From: Acidimicrobiales bacterium | Lineage (GTDB): Bacteria; Actinomycetota; Acidimicrobiia; Acidimicrobiales; Poriferisodalaceae | Assembly: GCA_041394185.1 (NCBI GenBank) | Contig: JAWKIQ010000005.1 | Location: 124,001-188,000 of the forward strand | DNA: 64,000 nt | Reading direction: 5' to 3' | Shown: piece by piece, positions 1 to 8,570 of the stretch | How positions within the stretch are numbered: the first letter of the stretch is position 1 | Layout of the letters: each line of letters begins with the position of its first letter | The notes under the pieces: generated by a model | What the model was told of the DNA's origin: nothing | What the model saw: the letters and a program-made list of their open reading frames with translations, nothing else | Database searches by the model: none | Made by a program: the position numbers and the translations under genes

Positions 1-173
1 GTCGCCAGTGCAATAGCCACGAACAACCAGGGCGAGCCCGGACGCTCGGGCAGGTACGAGGCCACCCCGAAGGCCGCTATCAGGGCGACGAAGGCCCACG
101 ACCGCCGCCGCCAGGTCGGTTGTTCGGCGACGCGAGGCTCGACCAACGCCTCGTGTAGGTAGTCGACGATCAC
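1..173 (-). CDS. Partial N-terminus of a membrane protein, possibly a sensor histidine kinase
   Basis: Only the first 57 codons lie in the window; the gene runs off the left edge. I start it at the GTG whose first base is 173, because the nearest upstream ATG is followed at once by TGA. The product begins VIVDYLHEALVEPRV, then an arginine-rich stretch (WRRRSW), then a hydrophobic segment, so it is a membrane protein with a short cytoplasmic N-terminus. This layout recalls the start of actinobacterial two-component sensor kinases that sit beside BcrA-type ABC exporters, and it is divergent from one here. No catalytic domain is visible, so the kinase assignment is inference. Confidence 0.45.
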   Translation of the reverse strand, partial: MIVDYLHEALVEPRVAEQPTWRRRSWAFVALIAAFGVASYLPERPGSPWLFVAIALA

Positions 174-305
174 ATCCCAAGAGTACGAAAGCGGGAGCGC
201 TGTTCGTATCGGCCGAAAGTACGAGTTGCCAACCGGCCTATCGGCCGGGCTCAGATCAGCCTCAGTGCCGATGCGGCCGCCGCCTCGGTCGAACAGGGTT
301 TGGGC

Positions 306-1262
306 ATGAAGTCACACACCAAACCCAACGCAGCGACCCTGCCGGTCGTCAGGGTCGAATCGCTCACGAAGAGATACGACGATCACGTGGCGGTCGATTC
401 GCTGTCTTTCGAAGTGCCGACCGGCCAGGTCATCGGACTTCTCGGCCCGAACGGCGCGGGAAAGACCACTGCGATGAAGATGATCGTCGGCCTGGTCAAG
501 CCCACCTCCGGACGGGCCGAGCTGCTCGGCGTGTCGAGCGACGAGCCGGCCTTCGGCCACGCGCTGCGCAGGGTCGGCAGCCTCATCGAGTCGCCGGCGC
601 TGTACCGCAACCTGTCGGCCCGCCAGAACCTGCAGCTTCAGGCCAAGGCGCTTGGTGTCGAGGCGACGCCGTCGCTGGTCGACGAGCTGCTCGAGCTGGT
701 CGACCTTGCCGATCGAGCCGACGATCGCGCCCGCTCGTACTCGTTGGGAATGAAGCAGCGGCTGGGAATAGCCGTGGCGATGGTGGGCAAGCCAGAACTG
801 ATCATCCTGGACGAGCCGGCCAATGGCCTGGATCCCGCCGGAATCGTCGAGATCAGACGCCTGCTGAGGCGCCTGCCCGAAATGGGTACCACCGTGCTGG
901 TGTCGTCCCACCAGCTGAACGAGGTGCAGAAGGCAGCCGACAGCCTGGTGGTCTTGGATCGTGGCCGCCTCATCGCCTGCGGCACGACCGACGAGATCAT
1001 CGGGTCGCAGACGTCGGCTTCGTTCCAGATTCGGCTGGCCCCCAATGAGCTCTCGTCCGCCATCGCCGCGCTGTCGGCACACGGCGTGGCCGCGACCACC
1101 GAGTCGGTCGACCAGCTGAGCGTGACGCTGGCAGACGGATGGCGCGGCCGCGACCTCAACCGCTTGCTCGCTGAGGTCGGCGTCTACGCAGACCAGATAG
1201 TCCACAACACCGTTTCGCTAGAGGAAGCCTTCCTCGCCATGACACAAGGAGCACAAAAGTGA
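306..1262 (+). CDS. ABC transporter ATP-binding protein (BcrA/ABC-2 type)
   Basis: This is the ATPase subunit of an ABC-2 exporter. It energises transport by the permease that follows. Walker A is GPNGAGKT (about residues 47-54), the signature is YSLGMKQR, Walker B with its glutamate is LIILDEPANGLDP, and the H-loop is SSHQ. The phrase GSLIESPALY after the Q-loop region is typical of the bacitracin/lantibiotic-resistance (BcrA) subgroup. At 318 aa the length is normal. ATG 306 is preferred over TTG 300 because AGGG lies about 7 bases upstream. Its stop overlaps the permease start in GTGA, so the two are translationally coupled. The substrate cannot be read from the sequence. Confidence 0.93.
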   Translation: MKSHTKPNAATLPVVRVESLTKRYDDHVAVDSLSFEVPTGQVIGLLGPNGAGKTTAMKMIVGLVKPTSGRAELLGVSSDEPAFGHALRRVGSLIESPALYRNLSARQNLQLQAKALGVEATPSLVDELLELVDLADRADDRARSYSLGMKQRLGIAVAMVGKPELIILDEPANGLDPAGIVEIRRLLRRLPEMGTTVLVSSHQLNEVQKAADSLVVLDRGRLIACGTTDEIIGSQTSASFQIRLAPNELSSAIAALSAHGVAATTESVDQLSVTLADGWRGRDLNRLLAEVGVYADQIVHNTVSLEEAFLAMTQGAQK

Positions 1263-1996
1263 TCGCCGCCGAGTTCTACAAGATCAAGACCCAGCGCACG
1301 CCCTACGCGGTGTTCGGCGCGATGCTGGCCGCGTCCCTGGCACCTTCGTTGGTGCTCGTGTTCTACACACCGTCGGCAACCGATGTCTATGTGCAGGCAT
1401 TCCAACTGACCTATTCGGTCTTTGCCGTTCTGTTAGCGGTGGTGTTCGGAGGCTGGGTGCTCGGCACCGAGTACCGGCAAGACACGGTCAAGCGGATGCT
1501 CACCGCCGAACCTCGCCGCATGCGAAACCTGTGGTCGAAGGCGGCCGTCGGCTTCGCGGTGCTTTGCAGCGCACTGACAACAGTTGCGCTGGTCGGCTGG
1601 TCGGCAGCGTGGCTGGTCGGCCAGATGAACGACGTCGGCGTCGAGTTCATATGGCAAGACCTGCTGGCTGCCGGCGTGATGGCCCTGGTCGCTGCGGCAA
1701 TGTCGTTCGCGCTGTCGGCGCTGACCAGGTCTGATGCGTTCGCGATGGTCGCCACGACCGGCACGTTGCTGATCCTCGATCCGCTGCTGTCGGCGATACC
1801 CAGGTTCGGCAAGTACACCCTCGGGTCGGCGATGGCCGTCGTGTCCACCGAGATCGAGGGGTTGGGTTCGGCTGTTGCAGACCCGTTGCCCGGGTCGGCC
1901 CAGCTGGGGCTCGGGGCCGCGGCGGTCACCGTAGCCTTGTGGCTCGCTGTGCTGGTGGGTGCGGGCGTGGCCCGGTTCGCTCGCTCGGACGTGTGA
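1259..1996 (+). CDS. ABC-2 type transporter permease
   Basis: A 245-aa integral membrane protein with about six hydrophobic segments. It begins MIAAEFYKIKTQRTPYAVFGA, the usual start of single-domain ABC-2 permeases paired with BcrA-type ATPases. The motif GTEYRQDTVKRMLTAEPRR in the first cytoplasmic loop is typical of the family. The start GTG overlaps the ATPase stop by four bases, so the pair should form one exporter (two ATPases plus two permeases). Known relatives export peptide antibiotics or other membrane-active compounds; the substrate here is unknown. Confidence 0.88.
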   Translation: MIAAEFYKIKTQRTPYAVFGAMLAASLAPSLVLVFYTPSATDVYVQAFQLTYSVFAVLLAVVFGGWVLGTEYRQDTVKRMLTAEPRRMRNLWSKAAVGFAVLCSALTTVALVGWSAAWLVGQMNDVGVEFIWQDLLAAGVMALVAAAMSFALSALTRSDAFAMVATTGTLLILDPLLSAIPRFGKYTLGSAMAVVSTEIEGLGSAVADPLPGSAQLGLGAAAVTVALWLAVLVGAGVARFARSDV

Positions 1997-2113
1997 TGCC
2001 GCTCGGGTGATGGCACGCACCTCTGCCCGCATCTTTGCGGCAACTTGGTGGGTGGGCCCTTTGTTGCGGCCAGGTTGGATTCACTGTCCCACCCCCTGTT
2101 TAGGGTTTGAGGC

Positions 2114-2780
2114 GTGACAGAGGTGCTGGTGGTGCTCAGCGGCGCCGATCAACTAGAGGTGATGGATGTCGCCGGGCTCGAAGCTGAGCTCGGCGGCATT
2201 CGCCGTGTGCGCGCCCGTTTGGACGGCCACGAAGCCCGTTTGCTGAACGCCCTGACCAAGGCCCGTCAACGTGCTGCCAACCGCAAGGGCAAGCAGTCGG
2301 AGGGTGGAACCAAGCCGGTTCCTGGGCCGCCTGCGCCGTCGCGTAAGGCCCAACGCGAGGGCGAGGCCAGGTCACGGCGGCTGACAGCCAATCCCGATGT
2401 CGCCGAGGCATTGGAGGGTGGGGACATCAACTCCGAGCAGGCCGACTACCTGACGCAATCTGATCTGCCCGAAGAAGTCAGGTCCCGACTCTTGGCAGAA
2501 GCGAAAGGTCAGTCGGCGGACGAAACCAAAGCGGCGGTTCGTGAAGCAGAACGCGAACAAACCCGCGAAAACCCCGAAGAACGCCTGGCCCGTCAACGCA
2601 GAAGCAGGCGGGGATGTGAGGCCCACCATCTGCAGCATCGCGAACACGGCGGAACGACCGACCTCGACAACCTCGCCCTGTTGTGCCCACACCACCACGA
2701 CCGCTTACACGCCAAGAACACCCGGCTGGTCATGGGCCACACACCAGACAGAACAAGCGCCTCAGTCGACGAACAACAAC
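2114..2780 (+). pseudogene. Decayed DUF222/HNH endonuclease (13E12-repeat family)
   Basis: The predicted protein begins like a DUF222 protein and has an HNH-type end (GCEAHHLQHREHGG, then LLCPHHHDRLH). The charged helix ending RQRRSRR is joined directly to GCEAHH. The roughly 200-residue DUF222 core and the zinc-binding half normally between them are missing, which indicates an internal in-frame deletion. No normal C-terminus is seen either: after about 2780 the frame stays open to 3511, but there it runs antisense to the bkdC acyltransferase gene. GTG 2114 has GAGG just upstream. I read it as a non-functional remnant. The intact relative in this window is at 21484. Confidence 0.7.
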
Positions 2781-3984
2781 GCCGGAGTCTCCAGAAGCGA
2801 CTTGATCCGCTGTATGAACACAGCGGCGTCCCAGCCATCGACCATGCGGTGATCGAAGCTCGACGAGAGGTTCATCATCTTTCGCGGCACAAACGCGTCG
2901 TCGACCCATACGGGCCGCACCTCGATCTTGTTGACGCCGATGATGGCCACCTCGGGCGCATTGATGATCGGTGTTGTAACAACCCCACCCATCGCACCCA
3001 GCGATGTGATGGTGATGGTGGAACCCGTCAGCTGATCGCGGGTCGCCGAGCCGTCGCGGGCCGCACCCGCGACCGCGGCGATCTCGTCGGCCAGTGCTCG
3101 CAGCCCCAGCGTTTCGCAATGCCTGGCAACCGCCACCCGAAGCCCATCGTCGGTCTGGGTGGCTATGCCGATGTCGACCGACCCGAAAACGGTCAGTGTC
3201 TCGGCCTCGTGGTCATAGTGAGCATTCAGCTGGGGCTGGTCGCGCAAGGCCACCACGATGGCCCTGGCGATGAAAGGCAGCAGCGTCATCCGCGACGATG
3301 CGTCGTCGATCGAACGATTCAGCTCGGCCCTGGTGCGCTCGAGTTCGGAAACGTCAACCGATTCGACATAGGTGATGTGTGGAACGTCCGACCACGTCTG
3401 GGCCATCCGCTTGGCTATCTGGCGCCTGACGCCGCGCACGGCAACCACCTCGGAGCCGCCAACACTGTGGACAGCAGAGCCCCCGGCGCATATCGAGATC
3501 GTCGTGGGTGACCCGGCCAGCCGGCCCGGTGCCATTCACCTCACCAAGCTCGATGCCCAGGTCCTTGGCGCGCTCGCACTGCGGGTGCTGCAAGAACTCG
3601 TGCCGTACGGGCCGTGTCGATGCCCTCGTCGAGCGGTGTAGCGACCGCGGCAGGCGAGGCTGCGGCTGTCTCAACCTCAACTCGAGATTCAGGCTCGACC
3701 ACCGAACGCGGCAAATCTGCAGAGTCGGAACCAGAACCACCACCCTCGGTCTCGATGTCGATCAGTGGTCCGCCGACGGCCAGGATGTCGCCAGGCTGCC
3801 CATGAAGGGCCGCCACCCTGCCGGCCACAGGTGAACTGACCTCGACATTGGCCTTGTCGGTGAGCACCTCTGCCAGTGCCGATTCGGTCGTCACCTCGTC
3901 GCCGACGGCCACCAGCCACTCGATCAGCTCGGCCTCGGCAACTCCCTCGCCCACGTCGGGCAGCCTCATCTGGAACACGCTCAC
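2762..3984 (-). CDS. bkdC: Branched-chain 2-oxoacid dehydrogenase E2 (lipoyl acyltransferase), frameshifted
   Basis: E2 core of a 2-oxoacid dehydrogenase complex: it moves the acyl group from E1 to CoA on a swinging lipoyl arm. The reading starts at GTG 3984, six bases after AAGGTGG. In order it has a lipoyl domain (lipoyl Lys in LTDKANVEV), an acidic/Pro-Ala linker, an E3-binding domain (VNGTGPAGRVTHDDL) and the catalytic domain with SFDHRMVDGWDAA. The frame breaks twice in the E3-binding/linker region: near 3567-3573 a GC unit seems lost from a GC repeat, and at 3480-3484 one extra C sits in a C5 run. Correcting both restores one continuous frame (about 407 aa). No E3 gene is nearby, so a shared lipoamide dehydrogenase must be encoded elsewhere. 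Confidence 0.85.
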
Positions 3985-3997
3985 CGGCACACCACCT

Positions 3998-5029
3998 TTA
4001 TGAGCGAAGGGCGCGAAGCATGGCCTCGCCAACACGCTTGGGGCCAGGGAAATAGAACCATTCGTGGGCGTGTGGATAGGGCGTGTCCCATCCGCAGACC
4101 CTCTCTATGGGCGCCTCCAGGTGATAGAAGCATCGCTCCTGCACCGTGGCACTGAGTTCGGCGCCGAAACCCGAGGTGCGCGTGGCCTCGTGAACTATCA
4201 CACATCGACCGGTCTTGGAAACCGACTCGACGATGGTGTCGAGATCCAGCGGCACCAAGGTGCGCAGATCGATTATCTCCGCATCGATCTCGTATTCGGC
4301 CGCAGCAGCTTCGGCCACGTGAACATGTGTGCCATAGGTCAGCACGGTCAGCGCGTCGCCCCGGCGATGCACCCGCGCCTTTCCCAACTCGACGGTGTAG
4401 TAACCCTCGGGTACCTCGCCAAGTGGATGCTTGGACCACGCCACGATCGGCCGGTCGTGGTGACCGTCGAAGGGACCGTTGTAGAGCCGCTTGGGCTCGA
4501 GGAACATCACCGGGTCTTCGTCTTCGATGGCCGCAAGCAGCAGTCCCTTGGCGTCGTAGGGGTTCGACACCACCACGGTGGTCAGACCAGCGACATGGGT
4601 GAACAACGCCTCGGGGCTCTGCGAATGGGTCTGGCCTCCGAAGATGCCGCCGCCTGTGGGCATACGAACCACCAGCGGGGCCGAGAAGTCGCCCGCCGAC
4701 CGGTGCCTCAGCCGGGCGGCCTCGGACACGATCTGGTCGTAGGCCGGGTACATGTAGTCGGCGAACTGGATCTCGACACAGGGGCGCAAGCCATAGGCGG
4801 CCATACCGATGGCCGCGCCGACAATGCCCGACTCGTTGATGGGGGCATCGAAACACCGGTGGCTGCCAAACCGCTGCTGCAAACCCTGGGTGCAGCGAAA
4901 CACGCCACCGAAGTACCCGACGTCCTCACCGAACACGACCACCCGGTCATCGCGCTCCATGGCCACCACGTGGGCATCGCGGATGGCCTCGATCATGGTC
5001 ATCGAACGAGAAGCTCCAACCGACGACAT
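3998..5029 (-). CDS. bkdB: Branched-chain 2-oxoacid dehydrogenase E1 beta subunit
   Basis: This is the beta subunit of the thiamine-diphosphate-dependent E1 decarboxylase (343 aa). FGEDVGYFGGVFRCTQGL matches branched-chain rather than pyruvate E1 beta, where GGVFRCT is a hallmark. Other family motifs are PINESGIVGAAIG, QFADYMYPAYDQ and HSQSPEA. The gene starts one base after the bkdA stop and ends 13 bases before bkdC, so the three form one operon in complex order E1a-E1b-E2. The likely substrates are 2-oxoacids from valine, leucine and isoleucine. Confidence 0.93.
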   Translation of the reverse strand: MSSVGASRSMTMIEAIRDAHVVAMERDDRVVVFGEDVGYFGGVFRCTQGLQQRFGSHRCFDAPINESGIVGAAIGMAAYGLRPCVEIQFADYMYPAYDQIVSEAARLRHRSAGDFSAPLVVRMPTGGGIFGGQTHSQSPEALFTHVAGLTTVVVSNPYDAKGLLLAAIEDEDPVMFLEPKRLYNGPFDGHHDRPIVAWSKHPLGEVPEGYYTVELGKARVHRRGDALTVLTYGTHVHVAEAAAAEYEIDAEIIDLRTLVPLDLDTIVESVSKTGRCVIVHEATRTSGFGAELSATVQERCFYHLEAPIERVCGWDTPYPHAHEWFYFPGPKRVGEAMLRALRS

Positions 5030-5030
5030 G

Positions 5031-6272
5031 TCAGCCCCCGATCTGATCGCGCTGCTCGATCAGATGACGCGGCAGCTCGTGATAGACGTCGTCGAACATG
5101 GTGCGGGGGTCGCTGATGTGCCCGTCTTTGACCGAGCCGTGCGAATCGGCCTCGACGAACGCGGCCTCGACCTCGCCAGCAACCTCGGCCTCGAGATCGG
5201 CGTGACGGGATTCGTCCCATTCGCCAAGCCAGATCAAGTGGCGCTTGAGCCGATCGACTGGGTCGCCCAGCGGAAACTTGTCGCCCTCGTCGGCGGGCAC
5301 ATACACGGTTGGGTCGTCTGAGGTCGAGTGTGCGCCTCGCCGCAGGGTGATCCACTCGATGAGCGTGGGCCCCAGGTTTGTCCTGGCCCGCTGGGCCGCC
5401 CACTGAGAAGCGGCGTACACGGCCAGATAGTCGTTGCCGTCGACCCGGATGGCCGGGATGCTGAAGCCATAACCTCGGTCGGCGAACGTGGCGGACGATC
5501 CGCGGGCGAAATCCTCGGGCGTCGAGATGGCCCACTGGTTGTTGACGATGTTCAAGATCACCGGCGCCCGGTAGGTCGAGGCGTACACCAACCCGGCATG
5601 GAAGTCGGACTCGGCGGTGGCACCCTCGCCGATCCACGCCGAAGCGATCTCGGTTCCGCCACGCATGGCCGACGCCATCGCCCAGCCCACGGCCTGAATG
5701 TATTGGGTGGCGAGGTTGCCCGAGATCGAGAAGAAGCCATATTCCTTGGCCGAGTACAGGATCGGCAGCTGCCTGCCCTTCAGCGGATCCTCGGTGTTGG
5801 ACAGGATCTGGTTCATCATCGTCACCAGCGGGTAGCCCGCCGCAATCAGCAAGCCCGCCTGGCGGTAGGTCGGAAAGTGCATGTCGCCCGGACGCAGCGC
5901 CCGCTGCTGGGCGCACGCTATGGCCTCTTCGCCAAGCGAGCGCATGTAGAACGAGATCTTCCCTTGGCGGTGCGACCTGAGCATGCGGGCGTCGAAGGTT
6001 CGCAACAAGACCATGTCACGAAGGCCGCGGACTTTGGCCTCGACGGTCAGGTCAGGCGCCCACTCGCCAACCGCCTCGCCGTCGGCTGCGATCACGCGCA
6101 CCAGTTGCTTGCGCATCAGGGCAACACGCTCGACCTTCTCGTCGAGCGCGGGCTTGCGCATCTCGCCCGCCTTGCTGATGTATTGCACCCGGTCGGCCGG
6201 ATGGTCGCCTCGCGCCGGTTCGGGAATCTGGAGCCTGAGGCGGGGCTCGCCGCTGTCAGGCACTTCGGTCAT
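5031..6272 (-). CDS. bkdA: Branched-chain 2-oxoacid dehydrogenase E1 alpha subunit
   Basis: This is the alpha subunit of the E1 decarboxylase (413 aa). The thiamine-diphosphate motif runs from GEGATAESDFHAG to NNQWAIS. RRGAHSTSDDP corresponds to the conserved HSTSDD loop of branched-chain E1 alpha, whose Ser is regulated by phosphorylation in mitochondria; bacterial copies usually lack that control. The N-terminal ~90 residues form the extension common in actinobacterial BkdA. It is first in the bkdA-bkdB-bkdC operon. ATG 6272 lies very close to a putative -10, so the transcript may be nearly leaderless. Confidence 0.93.
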   Translation of the reverse strand: MTEVPDSGEPRLRLQIPEPARGDHPADRVQYISKAGEMRKPALDEKVERVALMRKQLVRVIAADGEAVGEWAPDLTVEAKVRGLRDMVLLRTFDARMLRSHRQGKISFYMRSLGEEAIACAQQRALRPGDMHFPTYRQAGLLIAAGYPLVTMMNQILSNTEDPLKGRQLPILYSAKEYGFFSISGNLATQYIQAVGWAMASAMRGGTEIASAWIGEGATAESDFHAGLVYASTYRAPVILNIVNNQWAISTPEDFARGSSATFADRGYGFSIPAIRVDGNDYLAVYAASQWAAQRARTNLGPTLIEWITLRRGAHSTSDDPTVYVPADEGDKFPLGDPVDRLKRHLIWLGEWDESRHADLEAEVAGEVEAAFVEADSHGSVKDGHISDPRTMFDDVYHELPRHLIEQRDQIGG

Positions 6273-6278
6273 GTATCG

Positions 6279-6307
6279 AATGTGACTTGGTTCACGTCCG
6301 AAGTCAA
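6279..6307 (-). promoter_or_regulatory. Candidate bkd promoter with internal inverted repeat
   Basis: On the minus strand TTGACT (6302-6307) is a good -35 box, followed after 17 bases by CACATT (6279-6284), a weak -10. Between them lies the imperfect palindrome GTGAACCAAGTCAC (6282-6295), with arms GTGA and TCAC separated by 6 bases, placed where a repressor would block RNA polymerase. The regulator is unknown. Confidence 0.35.
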
Positions 6308-6347
6308 CAGCGGGTGCGCGGGCCGAGCCGGTGGCGGCTCGAGCCTC

Positions 6348-7442
6348 TCAGCGGCTGAAGTCGATGACCGTGCGTGTGGCCTCACCCTTGCGAAGCCACT
6401 CGTAGCCCTCGTTGATGTCGTCGAGCGAGATGACGCCCGAGATCATCTCGTCGAGCATCAGCCTGCCGTCGAGGTACATGTCGACGTACTTGGGCATGTC
6501 GACCCTGAACGCGTTGGAGCCCATCATCGAGCCCTTCAACGTCTTCTCCATCATGAAGATCTCGTAGCCGGTGATCTCGATCTTTTCGCCGAAGGGCATC
6601 ATCCCTATGCCCACCGCGGTGCCCCCGATGCCGGTCATCTTCCAGGCCTGCTCGTAGGTCTCCTTGCGCCCGATGGCCTCGAAGGAATAGTCGACGCCGC
6701 CTCCGGTCATCTCCCTCACCGCTTCTACCGGGTCGACCTCGGTGGCGTTGATGGTGTCGGTTGCGCCCATCTGGCGGGCGACCTCGAGCTTGGCATCGGA
6801 GATGTCGATAGCGATGGTGCGCCCGGCGCCGGCGATGCGACAGCCCTGGATCGCCGACAGGCCGATGCCGCCCGCACCGATCACCGCGCAGACAGAGCCC
6901 GGTTCGATCTTGGCGGTCTTGAACACGGCGCCAACGCCGGTCGTGACACCACATCCGATCAGGGCGGCCCGGTCGAGGGGCATGTCGTCGCGGATCTTCA
7001 CGATTGCGTTCTGGTGGACCAGCATCTCCTCGGCGAAGCCACCCAGCCGGGCGAACTGGGCCACGGCCTGGCCGTCTGGGGTCTGCAGGCGCGAGCCGCC
7101 ATCGGCCGGTCGAGCGGTTGCGGCGTTGTTCGAGCACCGGTTCGGGTGACCGGTGAGGCAGTGGTTGCAGTGACCGCAGAAGACCGACAGGCAGCTGATG
7201 ACGTGATCGCCGGGTTTCACGTAGGTGACGTCGCTGCCGACGGCCTGCACGACGCCCGCCGACTCGTGACCCATCACACACGGCAGGCCGGTCTGCCACA
7301 GACCGTCCATGAAGTGCAGGTCGCTGTGACACAGGCCCGCGTGGGTGGTCTGGATGAGCACCTCGTTCGCCGCGGGCTTGTCGACCCTGATGTCGTCGAT
7401 TTGTAGATCGCCAGGAATCTGGTGAAGTACTGCTGCTCTCAT
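6348..7442 (-). CDS. Zinc-dependent alcohol dehydrogenase (class III/NDMA-type MDR)
   Basis: A medium-chain dehydrogenase/reductase of about 364 aa. It oxidises an alcohol or thiol adduct with NAD. Catalytic zinc ligands are the Cys of GLCHSD and the His-Glu of MGHES. The structural zinc site is CGHCNHCLTGHPNRC. The Rossmann motif is GAGGIGLSAIQG. The sequence is closest to class III and nicotinoprotein (NDMA-dependent) alcohol dehydrogenases of actinobacteria, but the substrate is uncertain. ATG 7442 follows GGGGGAA, a good ribosome-binding site. It lies downstream of the LysR gene on the same strand with a 133-base gap. Confidence 0.88.
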   Translation of the reverse strand: MRAAVLHQIPGDLQIDDIRVDKPAANEVLIQTTHAGLCHSDLHFMDGLWQTGLPCVMGHESAGVVQAVGSDVTYVKPGDHVISCLSVFCGHCNHCLTGHPNRCSNNAATARPADGGSRLQTPDGQAVAQFARLGGFAEEMLVHQNAIVKIRDDMPLDRAALIGCGVTTGVGAVFKTAKIEPGSVCAVIGAGGIGLSAIQGCRIAGAGRTIAIDISDAKLEVARQMGATDTINATEVDPVEAVREMTGGGVDYSFEAIGRKETYEQAWKMTGIGGTAVGIGMMPFGEKIEITGYEIFMMEKTLKGSMMGSNAFRVDMPKYVDMYLDGRLMLDEMISGVISLDDINEGYEWLRKGEATRTVIDFSR

Positions 7443-7575
7443 CTGGTTCCCCCTGTTTCGGCTGTGCAAACAGTAGGTGCCAACGCGTCGGGGCGCACAG
7501 TGGCCAGAAGCCGGTCCACGGCCGCGGCCGGCGAGGCCAGTGCAGCGTTGCGTGAATCTGGCTGACCGAATCGGC

Positions 7576-8472
7576 TCACCCGACCTGCTGCTCGAGCCAG
7601 CCGATCAGCGCAGCCACCGCGGCCGAGGGCTCGCCCAGGGGCCAGGTGACGTAATAGCCCCGCGTCGACTGGACCTCTGGACCAACGACGGTGAGAGCAT
7701 CGCCAGCCACCAGATCGTCGATCAGATGACGCCAACCCAGCGCCACACCCCTACCGGCCAGCGCCTGTTGCAGCACCATCGGATAGTTCTGGAACAGCAC
7801 CCGGCCCGGTTCGCGGCGCAGCGTCAGCCCGAAGTGAGCGAGCCAGTCGGCCCAGGTCATCCACGGATGATCGCCGTCGTCCATGTGAACAAACGGAGCC
7901 GAATAGACCTGCTCGGCAGTGCTGTTGGCATCGAGACCCCACTCGGCGGCAAACGCAGGCGACGCAACCGGCACCACCGACTCGCCGAACAACAGCCGGC
8001 TGCTCTGGCCGGCGAACCGACCGTCGCCCACCTGAACCGACGCGTCGAATCCGCCCGCCGCAAGTTCGCTCTGGCGCCCGAACAGCCACAGCCTCAGCTC
8101 GAGCGCACCCAGCGCCCCGGTTAGGCCGTCGAGCCTCGGAACCAGCCACAGCTGGGCGATGCCGGGGTGAGCGGCCAGCACGAACGTGCCCGCGTGGTCT
8201 GCCAGTTCGGCCAAGCCGGCCTCGACGGTGTCGAAGCCCGCAGCGACATGAGCATGGAACCGGGCGCCTATGTCGGTGAGGCTGCTGCGGTTGGATGTGC
8301 GGGTGAACAGTTCGACGCCCAGGCGCGCCTCGAGCGCGCGTATCTGTGTGGTCACCGCCGGCTGGGTCATACCCAACTCGGCGGCCGCAGCCGAGAAGCT
8401 GCCCAGACGACCGGCCGCCTCGAACACGGCAAGGCGCTGAAGTCGGTCGATACGTTCAACCAGCTGTCGCAC
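7576..8472 (-). CDS. LysR-family transcriptional regulator
   Basis: A 298-aa LysR-type regulator. The N-terminal winged helix-turn-helix contains LAVFEAAGRLGSFSAAAAEL and the recognition helix MTQPAVTTQIRALEARLG, followed by the linker helix and a GcvA-like effector domain. It is transcribed away from the TmpA-like gene at 8571. The shared 98-base gap contains a perfect palindrome of the LysR T-N11-A type, so it probably controls that operon and itself in response to a pathway compound. Confidence 0.92.
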   Translation of the reverse strand: MRQLVERIDRLQRLAVFEAAGRLGSFSAAAAELGMTQPAVTTQIRALEARLGVELFTRTSNRSSLTDIGARFHAHVAAGFDTVEAGLAELADHAGTFVLAAHPGIAQLWLVPRLDGLTGALGALELRLWLFGRQSELAAGGFDASVQVGDGRFAGQSSRLLFGESVVPVASPAFAAEWGLDANSTAEQVYSAPFVHMDDGDHPWMTWADWLAHFGLTLRREPGRVLFQNYPMVLQQALAGRGVALGWRHLIDDLVAGDALTVVGPEVQSTRGYYVTWPLGEPSAAVAALIGWLEQQVG

Positions 8473-8493
8473 GATGCACCACCTTCGCCTTGG

Positions 8494-8512
8494 CCATAAC
8501 TACAGCTTATGG
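8494..8512. promoter_or_regulatory. Palindromic LysR-type operator
   Basis: CCATAACTACAGCTTATGG is a perfect inverted repeat (6-base arms CCATAA/TTATGG, 7-base centre) containing ATAA-N7-TTAT and a T-N11-A core. It lies 22 bases upstream of the LysR start and 58 upstream of the divergent dioxygenase gene, the classic place for a LysR binding site. Binding itself is inferred. Confidence 0.6.
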
Positions 8513-8570
8513 TCGCCCCACAAAACTGGCGGGTATCGACAGGCGCGACGTTCCAGCACAGTTGTCACCC

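Noticed and set aside
1997..2113. SOS box upstream of the decayed DUF222 gene
   Set aside because: No TCGAAC-N4-GTTC-like sequence was found in this gap, unlike at 21455.
2781..3511. Open frame continuing from the HNH remnant on the plus strand
   Set aside because: It is exactly antisense to bkdC, has no recognisable domain, and its composition is what high-GC antisense frames give.
5328..7406. Very long plus-strand open frame (about 690 codons) opposite bkdA and the alcohol dehydrogenase
   Set aside because: It spans two well-supported minus-strand genes and their gap, shows no motif, and reflects GC-rich third positions.
7443..7575. Possible short peptide between the LysR and alcohol dehydrogenase genes (RVSRFGQPDSRNAALASPAA region)
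   Set aside because: No start with a ribosome-binding site and no recognisable family; treated as intergenic.
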